NCBI GenBank assembly: GCA_030587605.1 | Contig: JAUQYT010000221.1 | Span: 1 to 11,923 of the forward strand | Reading direction: 5' to 3' | Origin: Candidatus Njordarchaeum guaymasense | Lineage (GTDB): Archaea > Asgardarchaeota > Njordarchaeia > Njordarchaeales > Njordarchaeaceae | DNA length: 11,923 bases | In this document: positions 5,790-11,923 of the stretch, one piece after another | Layout: every line of letters starts with the position of its first letter | Numbering within the stretch: position 1 is the stretch's first letter | Notes under the pieces: model-generated | The model's input: the letters and a program-made list of their open reading frames with translations, nothing else | What the model was told of the DNA's origin: nothing | The model's database searches: none | Position numbers and translations under genes: made by a program

Positions 5790-7067
5790 ATGAGAAAGAG
5801 AAGTATAGTGTCAATGGCTTTTAGTGCGCTATCCCAAAGGAAAATGAGAACCAGCCTAACCACGCTAGGGATAGTTGTTGGAATAATGACGATAGTAGCC
5901 ATATCCTCACTTAGTGGAGGTTTCCAGACGCAGATTACTAGTATGCTTTCAAGTGGTTTTCAAGCCGATGTCGTGACTGTTAGTTCAGGTGGAATGTTCG
6001 GTGGCAGTGGAGTCAACTTCGACCAGCAGGACATTCAAAACATAAGTAGATTCAGCGGGGTCACTGTCGCAACAGGAATGCAGCAGAAACAGGTAAAGAT
6101 ATTCTACGGTAACAGAAATGTTACAGCCGCCCTATATGGAGTGAACTTCACCGAGTTCCTCAAAATCTACCCGGACAAACTGACATTCGCCAATGGCTCG
6201 TTACCAGATCCCGTCCGAAATAACACTTTGATCCTGGGCTACAGTGACAATCCAATAGCACAAGTAGATCAAAACGTAACACTCCAGTTCTTCATTAGTG
6301 GTTTCATCGGAAGCAAGAATGCCACATTCAAAGTCGAAGGCACCTTCGACAAAGTCGGTTTCGCCGGAACAACCATAATTGATCGAGGAGCATTCATACC
6401 TCTAGACACACTACAGGAGTTCTATGAGAAAAACGGCGTGACCACATATATGGACGCCATCCTAGTGAAGGTGGACAGCCCTAATAGAGCACAGCAGGTA
6501 GGGGATCAAATCAAGGACTACTTTGGAGGACAAGCCAGCGTCATTGTTGCAACCAGCTTCATCAAGTCGATGCAATCGATCCTCAGCATTGTGACAGTCT
6601 TCCTACTTGCGATTGGATCGATAGCTCTCTTAGTCGCAGGAATAAGCATCATGAACATAACGATGGTCTCAGTCATGGAGAGAACACGAGAGATAGGCGT
6701 TCTGAAAGCGTTGGGTGCAAGGAATAGGACAGTGCTCGCTCAATTCCTGACAGAAGCAGCATTGATAGGTTTGATGGGAGCTCTCATCGGAATCCCATTA
6801 GGAATAGGACTAGCTTTGGTTATGGGAAGCTTGCTTCCAGCAATGTTTTCATCCCAGTCGATAGGTGGCGGATTTGGCGGGGGCGGTGGCGGCGGAGGAG
6901 GAGCATTTGGAAGCGCTGGAGAAGGACTAGTGCTTACACCTGTCATCGACCCGACTACCATAGTAATGGCGGTGCTTTTCGCCCTAGTGATAACTGTGAT
7001 CTTTGCGATCTACCCAGCTCGCAAAGCTTCAAAGCTTGATCCGGTAACAGCGCTCAGATCCGAGTAG
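5790..7067 (+). CDS. MacB/FtsX-type ABC transporter permease
   Basis: A 425-residue permease with the four-helix MacB layout: cytoplasmic N-terminus, helix 1 (about 22-42), a large outside MacB core domain (about 43-265), then three helices (about 272-295, 322-346, 388-410). MERTREIGVLKALGARN (about 296-312) is the coupling helix that meets the ATPase, and the C-terminus ends YPARKASKLDPVTALRSE, both classic. GGAGG at 5774-5778 precedes the ATG by 11 bases. Two oddities: residues 358-373 are almost pure glycine, with nine in a row, in the outside loop between the last two helices; and six N-x-S/T sequons (N110, N119, N135, N144, N162, N177) fall within 68 residues of the outside domain, fitting archaeal N-glycosylation. 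Likely exports or releases a surface molecule, identity unknown. Confidence 0.94.
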   Translation: MRKRSIVSMAFSALSQRKMRTSLTTLGIVVGIMTIVAISSLSGGFQTQITSMLSSGFQADVVTVSSGGMFGGSGVNFDQQDIQNISRFSGVTVATGMQQKQVKIFYGNRNVTAALYGVNFTEFLKIYPDKLTFANGSLPDPVRNNTLILGYSDNPIAQVDQNVTLQFFISGFIGSKNATFKVEGTFDKVGFAGTTIIDRGAFIPLDTLQEFYEKNGVTTYMDAILVKVDSPNRAQQVGDQIKDYFGGQASVIVATSFIKSMQSILSIVTVFLLAIGSIALLVAGISIMNITMVSVMERTREIGVLKALGARNRTVLAQFLTEAALIGLMGALIGIPLGIGLALVMGSLLPAMFSSQSIGGGFGGGGGGGGGAFGSAGEGLVLTPVIDPTTIVMAVLFALVITVIFAIYPARKASKLDPVTALRSE

Positions 7068-7116
7068 AGCATCTCCCCCATTTTCTTCTTACCTCATCGA
7101 AGATGCCCCTGCTCTA
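7065..7116. terminator. Convergent terminator region between permease and 231-residue gene
   Basis: TAGAGCA (7065-7071) and TGCTCTA (7110-7116) are exact inverted repeats that contain the two opposing stop codons, and GCATCT (7069-7074) / AGATGC (7101-7106) overlap inside. Between them the plus strand reads CCCCCATTTTCTTCTTA, a T-rich stop signal for the permease transcript. Confidence 0.4.
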
Positions 7117-7809
7117 TCCAGGTATTTCTCCTCTTCTTAGTTGAACTGAGATATACGAGATAACGTCACTTGGAGTTATTGTGATCCCTAGTTTCTGCCC
7201 TATGTTGTAGGACTTAAGGAATTTTGACGTGTAGATCATCTTGAATTGGTCGACTTCTCTGGGAAGGCGTTTCAGTCTATTCATTTCTTCTTCAGTCAGT
7301 TCGCAACCATCTTTTAGTGCGACTCTGCGACATAGTTCGGTTGCCAGCCCCTCCTTATGGTCAGCTGAGAGCTTACTTGTGAATTCAGTCAACATTCCTT
7401 TGGCTGCGGATTCTTCCCATTGGCTTAAGAGTTGACTGACGACTATTCTCAGTGCCTCATAGATGGGTGTGGACACTATCCCTTTTTCAATCAGGCTGAA
7501 CACTATCGGGTTCAAAGTGTAGCGTGCCCTCCCTCGTGGACCGGACACGGAAATCTGTCGGCAGTTCCCCGACCTATAGTCATGTTTTTCAAGCTTCGCT
7601 ATGACTTTTCTCAATTCTTCTAGATATTCTTGCTCGGTGACGGCAACCATGATGTTGTGGAGGACTTGCATCGTCGAAGTGACTTCCTGTTGGGGTTCCT
7701 CAAGGAAGTCAGTTATCTCTTCGATACTAACAAATTCATCGATTGTTGCCGCATCGTAGAGCAAGTGGGCTACTGTCAAAACAAGTCCTTTACCCCTCAT
7801 TTCTGGCAT
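7114..7809 (-). CDS. Uncharacterised protein, possible winged-helix segment
   Basis: I do not recognise this 231-residue soluble protein. Residues about 10-60 (helical, with DEFVSIEEITDFL) followed by SVSGPRGRARYTLNP (about 88-102) could be a winged-helix DNA-binding fold whose basic wing is GPRGRAR; this is inference from pattern alone. The middle and C-terminal parts (about 110-225) are mainly helical, charged and without cysteine pairs or known catalytic motifs. No membrane segments are seen. On the minus strand GGAGG (7817-7813) is three bases before the first ATG and twelve before a second ATG (M4, 7800-7798), so either could be used. It is divergent from the VIT-family transporter across about 276 bases and could regulate it, but nothing proves this. 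Confidence 0.7.
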   Translation of the reverse strand: MPEMRGKGLVLTVAHLLYDAATIDEFVSIEEITDFLEEPQQEVTSTMQVLHNIMVAVTEQEYLEELRKVIAKLEKHDYRSGNCRQISVSGPRGRARYTLNPIVFSLIEKGIVSTPIYEALRIVVSQLLSQWEESAAKGMLTEFTSKLSADHKEGLATELCRRVALKDGCELTEEEMNRLKRLPREVDQFKMIYTSKFLKSYNIGQKLGITITPSDVISYISVQLRRGEIPG

Positions 7810-8070
7810 CTCCCTCCAGGATCCACCTCCCTGCCCAAAGACCTAGGAAGAGTGGAGGATGACGTAAGGACGTTCAGATTGGTTCGCAGCAATGGCTAGT
7901 AGGACACTCGAGGTAAATAAGTTTCCTAATTCATTGCCAGTGGAATCTGATCTCGCCGCGAAAGTCCAGACAGTCATGGTTAAATTGGTGTAGAAAGGAA
8001 TTGCTCTAGACGTGGTTAGATATCCTTAACTACCTACCATATCAATGGTGGAAGCCCGTAAGAATAAGTG

Positions 8071-8076
8071 AAGGAG
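8071..8076 (+). promoter_or_regulatory. Ribosome binding site fixing the start of the metal transporter
   Basis: AAGGAG lies nine bases before the ATG at 8086. A GTG at 8068 in the same frame would place this site inside the gene, so 8086 is the better start. Confidence 0.7.
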
Positions 8077-8085
8077 ACATTCAAA

Positions 8086-8844
8086 ATGAGCAAACTTAGC
8101 AAAAAGGAAATTGCCGAGAGAGCCAGGACAGCCATTGAAGAAGGGGAGAAATGGCACAGTCGCGTCAGTGTAAGGGAAATAGTCTTTGGTTTCAACGATG
8201 GCTCCGTCTCAACCCTAGCATTCCTAGCGGGTGTGGTTGGCGGAGCTTTAGGAAGATCAGAGGTACTCATTTCAGGAATTTCAGCAGTAATAGCAGGAGC
8301 AGTATCCATGGCCGTCGGCGCATATATTTCAAGCAAATCTGAAATCGATCATCACAAAAGTGAGATCGAAAAGGAAAAAGAAGAGATTGAAAAGTTCCCT
8401 GAGATAGAAAAGGAGGAGCTCCGCCAAATATACCAGAAGAAAGCAAAATTCGCTGAAAAGGAATTGCGAGACATAATCAATCGAGTGACTGAAGACAAGA
8501 AGACCTGGGTTGACTTGATGATGAAGGAGGAACTAGGTCTCTTCCAGGAGCGATTCGAAAACCCAGTCAGGGTAGGTCTAGTAATGTTTGCCGCATTCAT
8601 TATTGGAGGGCTAGCGCCGCTCACACCGTTCTTTGTAACTTCCACCACGCAAGTTGGCCTAGTTGCCGCTGTCTCTGTAACCCTAGTATCCTTGTTCATC
8701 ATAGGGGTCTGGAAAACAACGTTTACAAGAAGACACTGGGTGTCCTCTGGCACCGAGATGATGCTAATAGGGATCATCGCCACAGTTGTTCCATACATAC
8801 TCGGAAATATCTTGGTGACCCAGATCCTAAGTGGAGTATTGTGA
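8086..8844 (+). CDS. VIT1/CCC1-family Fe/Mn transporter
   Basis: A 252-residue member of the vacuolar iron transporter family, which moves Fe2+ or Mn2+ out of the cytoplasm. Five helices are visible (about 29-52, 58-79, 162-182, 188-210, 224-247). FGFNDGSVST in helix 1 supplies D38, and M75 lies in helix 2 (VSMAVGAYISSKSE); the 37-residue spacing equals that of the pathway residues D43 and M80 that I recall from Eucalyptus VIT1. Between helices 2 and 3 is a long, charged cytoplasmic region (about 80-158) rich in glutamate, with DLMMKEELG near its end, corresponding to the metal-binding helical domain of plant VIT1. Probably a dimer in the cell membrane. It is monocistronic. Substrate choice between iron and manganese cannot be read from sequence alone. 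Confidence 0.92.
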   Translation: MSKLSKKEIAERARTAIEEGEKWHSRVSVREIVFGFNDGSVSTLAFLAGVVGGALGRSEVLISGISAVIAGAVSMAVGAYISSKSEIDHHKSEIEKEKEEIEKFPEIEKEELRQIYQKKAKFAEKELRDIINRVTEDKKTWVDLMMKEELGLFQERFENPVRVGLVMFAAFIIGGLAPLTPFFVTSTTQVGLVAAVSVTLVSLFIIGVWKTTFTRRHWVSSGTEMMLIGIIATVVPYILGNILVTQILSGVL

Positions 8845-8880
8845 AAGGAAGTGGCATGACATCAGCTCTTCGGACAAGAC

Positions 8881-8913
8881 AGGAGAGAATGATACTGAGC
8901 ATCATCCTCTCCT
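8881..8913. terminator. Bidirectional hairpin between convergent genes
   Basis: AGGAGAGAATGAT (8881-8893) pairs with ATCATCCTCTCCT (8901-8913) over 13 positions with one mismatch on the plus strand, which becomes a G-U pair in the minus transcript; the loop is ACTGAGC. A pyrimidine-rich tract (CCTTCTTTCCC) follows on the plus side. It touches the stop codon of the minus-strand membrane gene. Confidence 0.6.
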
Positions 8914-9520
8914 AGTCCTTCTTTCCCATTCTTTTGGAAATAGGCTCATACTTTCCGCGTATCACTAACCCTGTAAGCAACATTAGCGCTGCAGTGGACG
9001 CGCCAAGAATAATGGCTGAGTTCCCAAAACCCAGACCGAGGCCTGAGGGCGGAGAAAGATAAATGTAATTAAACCCAATCCTCGCCAAACCCATCAAAGC
9101 CCCAAAGACCATCGAGAGCAACACAAACCGAGCAGTCGCCTCCTTAGGCCTATCCCGCTCATCAATCTCAAAAGTCTTCATCAAACCTATCTTCACGAAG
9201 CCAACTAGGAAGATGAATGACATCAAGAAGATCGTTCCGATGTCATAGACCAAGCTCTGCAGCTCAACTCTGAAATAACCTAAAATGAGGATCTGACTCA
9301 GAGTGTACAGGTAAGTCAAGATGTTGCTAAAGGCCAAGTCAACCGGATGGATATAACCAACTTTCTCTCTGTAAAAAGTATCCACAAAAGCTATTACCAG
9401 AACTAGCCCAAGCGGAACCAGACTCGCATAGAACAAGCGTTCATCCTTGAATATCAGTGAGAAAGCTAATATCGTACCCCCCACGCCTATTGCCATGCCA
9501 CCGAACATGATTAGCCGCAT
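8912..9520 (-). CDS. Uncharacterised six-helix membrane protein
   Basis: A 202-residue hydrophobic protein I cannot assign to a family. Six likely membrane helices fall at about 1-23, 28-48, 65-83, 90-112, 131-150 and 163-188. Two charged loops stand out: KTFEIDERDRPKEATAR (about 113-129), and a lysine/arginine-rich tail ending SKRMGKKD, which should lie in the cytoplasm. A glycine-rich turn (GLGLGFGN) precedes the last helix. No transport or catalytic signature is visible. The ATG at 9520 has only weak AGGT before it; M5 or M9 could serve instead. It converges on the VIT-family gene and is divergent from the HerA-like gene. Confidence 0.75.
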   Translation of the reverse strand: MRLIMFGGMAIGVGGTILAFSLIFKDERLFYASLVPLGLVLVIAFVDTFYREKVGYIHPVDLAFSNILTYLYTLSQILILGYFRVELQSLVYDIGTIFLMSFIFLVGFVKIGLMKTFEIDERDRPKEATARFVLLSMVFGALMGLARIGFNYIYLSPPSGLGLGFGNSAIILGASTAALMLLTGLVIRGKYEPISKRMGKKD

Positions 9521-9573
9521 AAGACCTGCACCGCCCTCTGAGCTTACTAGAGATGAAATATGTAATTCAAAAA

Positions 9574-9581
9574 CTTAAAAG
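9574..9581 (-). promoter_or_regulatory. TATA-like element for the six-helix membrane protein
   Basis: CTTTTAAG on the minus strand lies 54 bases before the ATG at 9520 and predicts initiation near 9548, leaving a leader of some 28 bases. The remainder of the gap to 9738 shows no clear gene or promoter for the HerA-like gene. Confidence 0.4.
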
Positions 9582-9738
9582 AGTTGTGTATAACTGTAAC
9601 TCGACAACCCCACTGGGGAACAACAGTAAGATATTAGAATGCACGTAGCTCCTATTATTGGTAGCAATTCGGGAATAGTAGTCGATAAAATGGGGGAGCA
9701 GAAACAAGGCACGAGATAGACCATCCGACTTCACTCCT

Positions 9739-11577
9739 GTGTTGACTTATGAAAGTAATCATAATCCGGTGGTGTTTCATTTGTCTTTATTCATCGGAAC
9801 AAGGACGGAGGATCCAGCAAGCAGGATAGAACTACCCTTAAACATCTTTGAACGGCACGCAGGTATTTTCGGAAGCTCAGGCAGTGGAAAAACAGTTCTG
9901 GCCAAGATCATCATAGAGGAGGTATCAAGGCTAGGACTACCGATCATAGCAATCGACCCACAAGGTGACATCTCAAGCCTGGCCAAGCTTGAGGAACCGA
10001 AAGTTCTTGAGAAATATGGATTGCCAATCGAGATGCTCAGGGACTACAAGAACAAGGTACGGGTAAACATCTTCACACCAGGTAGCTCAAAGGGACGACA
10101 AATAGGATTAGACCCACTAAGGTTTCCGCAGAAGAGCGCAGGAATAGATAGCGAGGACATAGTTCACCTACTTGACAACAGCATAAGAACCTTGGTCAAA
10201 GTCCTTGCACGACTCGGCGGACTCGGAGCAACACACGAGGCCAGCGCCTTCGCATGCATATACAGTATCGTGAAAGCCTACTGGGACAACGGCATAGAAG
10301 TAAAGGGGTTCGGAAACCTTGCCGACCTAGTTACTGATGACCCCAAGAAACTAGTTCCCGACATGGACAAGTTGATGTCCTTATCAGATAGGAGGAATCT
10401 GGCGAAGGCGCTGAGGTCACTGACAGTTGGCGCTCGCCAGCTCTTATTCACAGCCGAAGAGAAACTAGATATCGATAAAATGATTCAGCGAGTTGACAAC
10501 AGAACTCCAATAAACATCCTCTTTCTAAAGACTCTCCCAACAGAAGAAGAGAAGATGTTCTTCCTCACCATATTCATAACGAGACTGTACGAGTGGATGA
10601 TTAGGCAAGGCTCATCAGCCAAGCCCAAACTAATCTTCTTCATTGACGAGGTTGCACCGTTTATCCCTGCTGGTATGACTAAGCCTGCTCCTAAGGATTC
10701 GCTACTCCTTGTTCTCCGACAAGCGAGGAAGTATGGTGTGATTTGCGTGACTTGTAGCCAGTCTCCAAAGGACGTGGATTACAAAGCATTCGAGCAAATG
10801 GGAAACTACGCTATCGGTCGCTTAACGACAAGACAGTCAATGGACGCAATAGAGCACATAGTATCCGCAGGGATGGGAGAAGCGGAAACCGAAAAAATAA
10901 AGGAAATCCTGCCAAGGCTGAACCGCGGAGAATTCCTCCTGCTGTCACCCGAATACAAACAAGGAGGCGTACTGCTCAAAACAAGGTGGCTCCTAACCAA
11001 ACACGAAACCCTCACTGAGAGCGACATAAAAAAACTTCGAGATAGACTAGCAAGTACGGGGCTCATAGGAATGGATGAACCCAGCGAACCAGAAACAAAG
11101 AGCATCGCGCTTCGTGGTAAAGGTGAAACCCAGCAAGCAATAGAAAAAGGAAAGGAAGCTCGAAAAGAGAAAGCCGTAGAAGAGGTCAGGGAACCCGAGA
11201 CCTCGGAAGACGTACTCAACGCCCTGATAGCACGCCTAGAGAATATCGCGAGGACAAAGTTCGGCCTCGAATTCATGCGAGAACTCATAACCAGCAAGAA
11301 ACTGGATTTTGAGATAGCCTACCAACAATACTATGGAGAAACACTGCACGCCTTAGAGACAGGGTTAGGTCTGAAACGGGAAGAGGATGGCAAGAGGTTC
11401 TTGGTGTACGACTTCAAGACGCTCCTCGATAACGTGATCAAGGAAACAAACGCGCCACCAATAGAGATAAACCCAGAAGAGATCCAAGCAAGGTTTGAAC
11501 AAATAGTTCTAGCATCCAAGAAAAGCAACGTGCTTGAAAGAGCAATTCTTGGCAAACCATTCCTGAAATACAAATGA
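9739..11577 (+). CDS. HerA-like (FtsK/HerA superfamily) ATPase with long C-terminal extension
   Basis: A 612-residue ATPase. Walker A is GSSGSGKT (45-52), a strand IIAIDPQGD (69-77) follows, Walker B is LIFFIDE with D303-E304, and SQSPKDVD then GNYAIGRLTTRQ (355-366) hold the sensor and arginine-finger region typical of HerA hexamers. The family pumps DNA or remodels nucleoprotein; true HerA works with the nuclease NurA, but neither NurA nor Mre11/Rad50 is present here, and the usual N-terminal HAS barrel is reduced to about 40 residues. Residues about 425-612 are helical and charged, of unknown role, ending ILGKPFLKYK. The start is GTG at 9739 or TTG at 9742, with no good ribosome binding site; an in-frame stop at 9679 limits extension. 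It seems monocistronic. Role in DNA end processing, segregation or defence cannot be told apart. Confidence 0.88.
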   Translation: MLTYESNHNPVVFHLSLFIGTRTEDPASRIELPLNIFERHAGIFGSSGSGKTVLAKIIIEEVSRLGLPIIAIDPQGDISSLAKLEEPKVLEKYGLPIEMLRDYKNKVRVNIFTPGSSKGRQIGLDPLRFPQKSAGIDSEDIVHLLDNSIRTLVKVLARLGGLGATHEASAFACIYSIVKAYWDNGIEVKGFGNLADLVTDDPKKLVPDMDKLMSLSDRRNLAKALRSLTVGARQLLFTAEEKLDIDKMIQRVDNRTPINILFLKTLPTEEEKMFFLTIFITRLYEWMIRQGSSAKPKLIFFIDEVAPFIPAGMTKPAPKDSLLLVLRQARKYGVICVTCSQSPKDVDYKAFEQMGNYAIGRLTTRQSMDAIEHIVSAGMGEAETEKIKEILPRLNRGEFLLLSPEYKQGGVLLKTRWLLTKHETLTESDIKKLRDRLASTGLIGMDEPSEPETKSIALRGKGETQQAIEKGKEARKEKAVEEVREPETSEDVLNALIARLENIARTKFGLEFMRELITSKKLDFEIAYQQYYGETLHALETGLGLKREEDGKRFLVYDFKTLLDNVIKETNAPPIEINPEEIQARFEQIVLASKKSNVLERAILGKPFLKYK

Positions 11578-11581
11578 GTAG

Positions 11582-11695
11582 CAGCCCATAGACAGGATAA
11601 TACTGGGCAAGCCATTCTTGAAATACAAGAAGTGGCTAGGGCAGAAACATTATCCACCCTCCTCTAAGAAAAACAAAAAAAGGAAATTGGATAGG
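11582..11695 (+). pseudogene. Out-of-frame second copy of the HerA-like C-terminus (remnant)
   Basis: After the stop, bases 11591-11629 encode DRIILGKPFLKYK in a frame shifted by one relative to the ATPase, whose own end is ERAILGKPFLKYK (11536-11574). Over the nine shared residues the DNA differs at four positions, all synonymous. The second frame opens after TAG at 11579-11581 and runs on into KKWLGQKHYPPSSKKNKKRK. It has no start codon near and no Walker motifs, so it reads as the tail of a lost paralogue or of an older, longer C-terminus. Confidence 0.55.
11666..11681 (-). terminator. T-run terminator for the partial membrane gene
   Basis: The minus strand reads seven Ts, a G, then five Ts, starting about 51 bases after the TAG of the leftward gene. 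It overlaps the basic tail of the HerA-like remnant on the other strand, where the same bases give AAG/AAA codons. Confidence 0.5.
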
Positions 11696-11732
11696 ACTCA
11701 ATGTCTTCCCGAAATCACAGAAAGCATTGCGT

Positions 11733-11923
11733 CTACTTCTTCTTTCCGAACATGTTCCAGAACATTCCGAAAAGCAACCCAAACAAGAACACTGTAACTA
11801 TGAGCTCAACAACAGTGTAGAGACCTATTGCAAAGAAAGCGCTAGCAAGAACGAAGTCGAATATGAATAGGATTATCCAGAATATGAATCCAGCGATAAG
11901 ACCTGTAACTATCCATGATTTCG
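11733..11923 (-). CDS. Small membrane protein, partial (N-terminus off the right edge)
   Basis: The last 62 residues of a minus-strand gene are visible. They comprise two hydrophobic helices, roughly GLIAGFIFWIILFIFDFVLA and ELIVTVFLFGLLFGMFW, joined by a short polar turn, and a basic end NMFGKKK, then TAG at 11735-11733. The pattern and strong hydrophobicity make it a real membrane protein gene. No family can be given from this fragment, and any N-terminal domain is outside the window. Confidence 0.65.
   Translation of the reverse strand, partial: KSWIVTGLIAGFIFWIILFIFDFVLASAFFAIGLYTVVELIVTVFLFGLLFGMFWNMFGKKK

Noticed and set aside
5092..5814. Long 240-codon minus-strand open frame across the ABC ATPase
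   Set aside because: It is serine-rich antisense translation of a gene with every ABC motif intact; no start signal or family resemblance.
6740..6961. Minus-strand open frame encoding a proline run
   Set aside because: It is the exact antisense of the permease glycine run, has no ribosome binding site, and lies wholly inside a well-supported gene.
7951..7975. GCGAAAGTCCAGAC, resembling the GAAAGTCC core of RNase P RNA
   Set aside because: No matching second conserved region or surrounding helices can be found nearby, and the gap is too short for the whole RNA.
8068..8085. GTG start for the VIT-family transporter
   Set aside because: It would put the AAGGAG ribosome binding site inside the coding region; ATG at 8086 has ideal spacing.
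11536..11630. Programmed +1 frameshift joining the HerA-like gene to its basic tail
   Set aside because: The tail repeats rather than continues the protein end, and a TAG in the second frame (11579-11581) lies between; a remnant or duplication explains it better.

Overview
The window looks archaeal. Shine-Dalgarno-like GGAGG sites sit beside TATA-type promoter elements, terminators are T-rich, ATA/AGA/AGG codons are common, and several proteins belong to families with strong archaeal branches: a three-cysteine 2-Cys peroxiredoxin, a HerA-like ATPase and a stand-alone B3/B4 domain protein. I cannot fix the lineage. A mesophilic or moderately thermophilic TACK-type archaeon is only a guess. No tRNA, rRNA, CRISPR array, transposase or phage gene is visible, so the region reads as ordinary chromosome, mostly single genes and small operons.

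Left part (1-3034), sulfur and peroxide chemistry. A two-domain rhodanese sulfurtransferase is followed 34 bases later on the minus strand by a CstB-like protein (persulfide dioxygenase-type metallo-beta-lactamase domain plus two rhodanese domains) that runs off the left edge. Its reading frame has no ATG, GTG or TTG at the right place; the start appears to be ACG behind a strong Shine-Dalgarno site. Diverging from this operon across about 100 bases, with a shared TATATAT element, is a 2-Cys peroxiredoxin. Together these suggest removal of reactive sulfur and peroxide.

Middle (3135-7067). A free-standing PheRS-type B3/B4 domain protein is followed by a YdjM-type membrane metal-dependent hydrolase. 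A 357-base non-coding stretch with a promoter-like element, short direct repeats and a 9-bp inverted repeat leads into a two-gene MacB/FtsX-type ABC transporter. Its permease carries a run of nine glycines and a cluster of N-glycosylation sequons in its predicted outside domain.

Right part (7114-11923). An unrecognised 231-residue protein with a possible winged-helix segment (minus) lies divergent from a VIT1/CCC1-type Fe/Mn transporter (plus). The transporter converges, across a near-perfect hairpin, on an unrecognised six-helix membrane protein (minus). A HerA-like ATPase of about 612 residues follows on the plus strand. Just after its stop codon its last nine residues are encoded a second time, in another frame, with only synonymous differences and continuing into a basic tail. 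This looks like the remnant of a paralogous or older C-terminus. A partial two-helix membrane protein on the minus strand closes the window.
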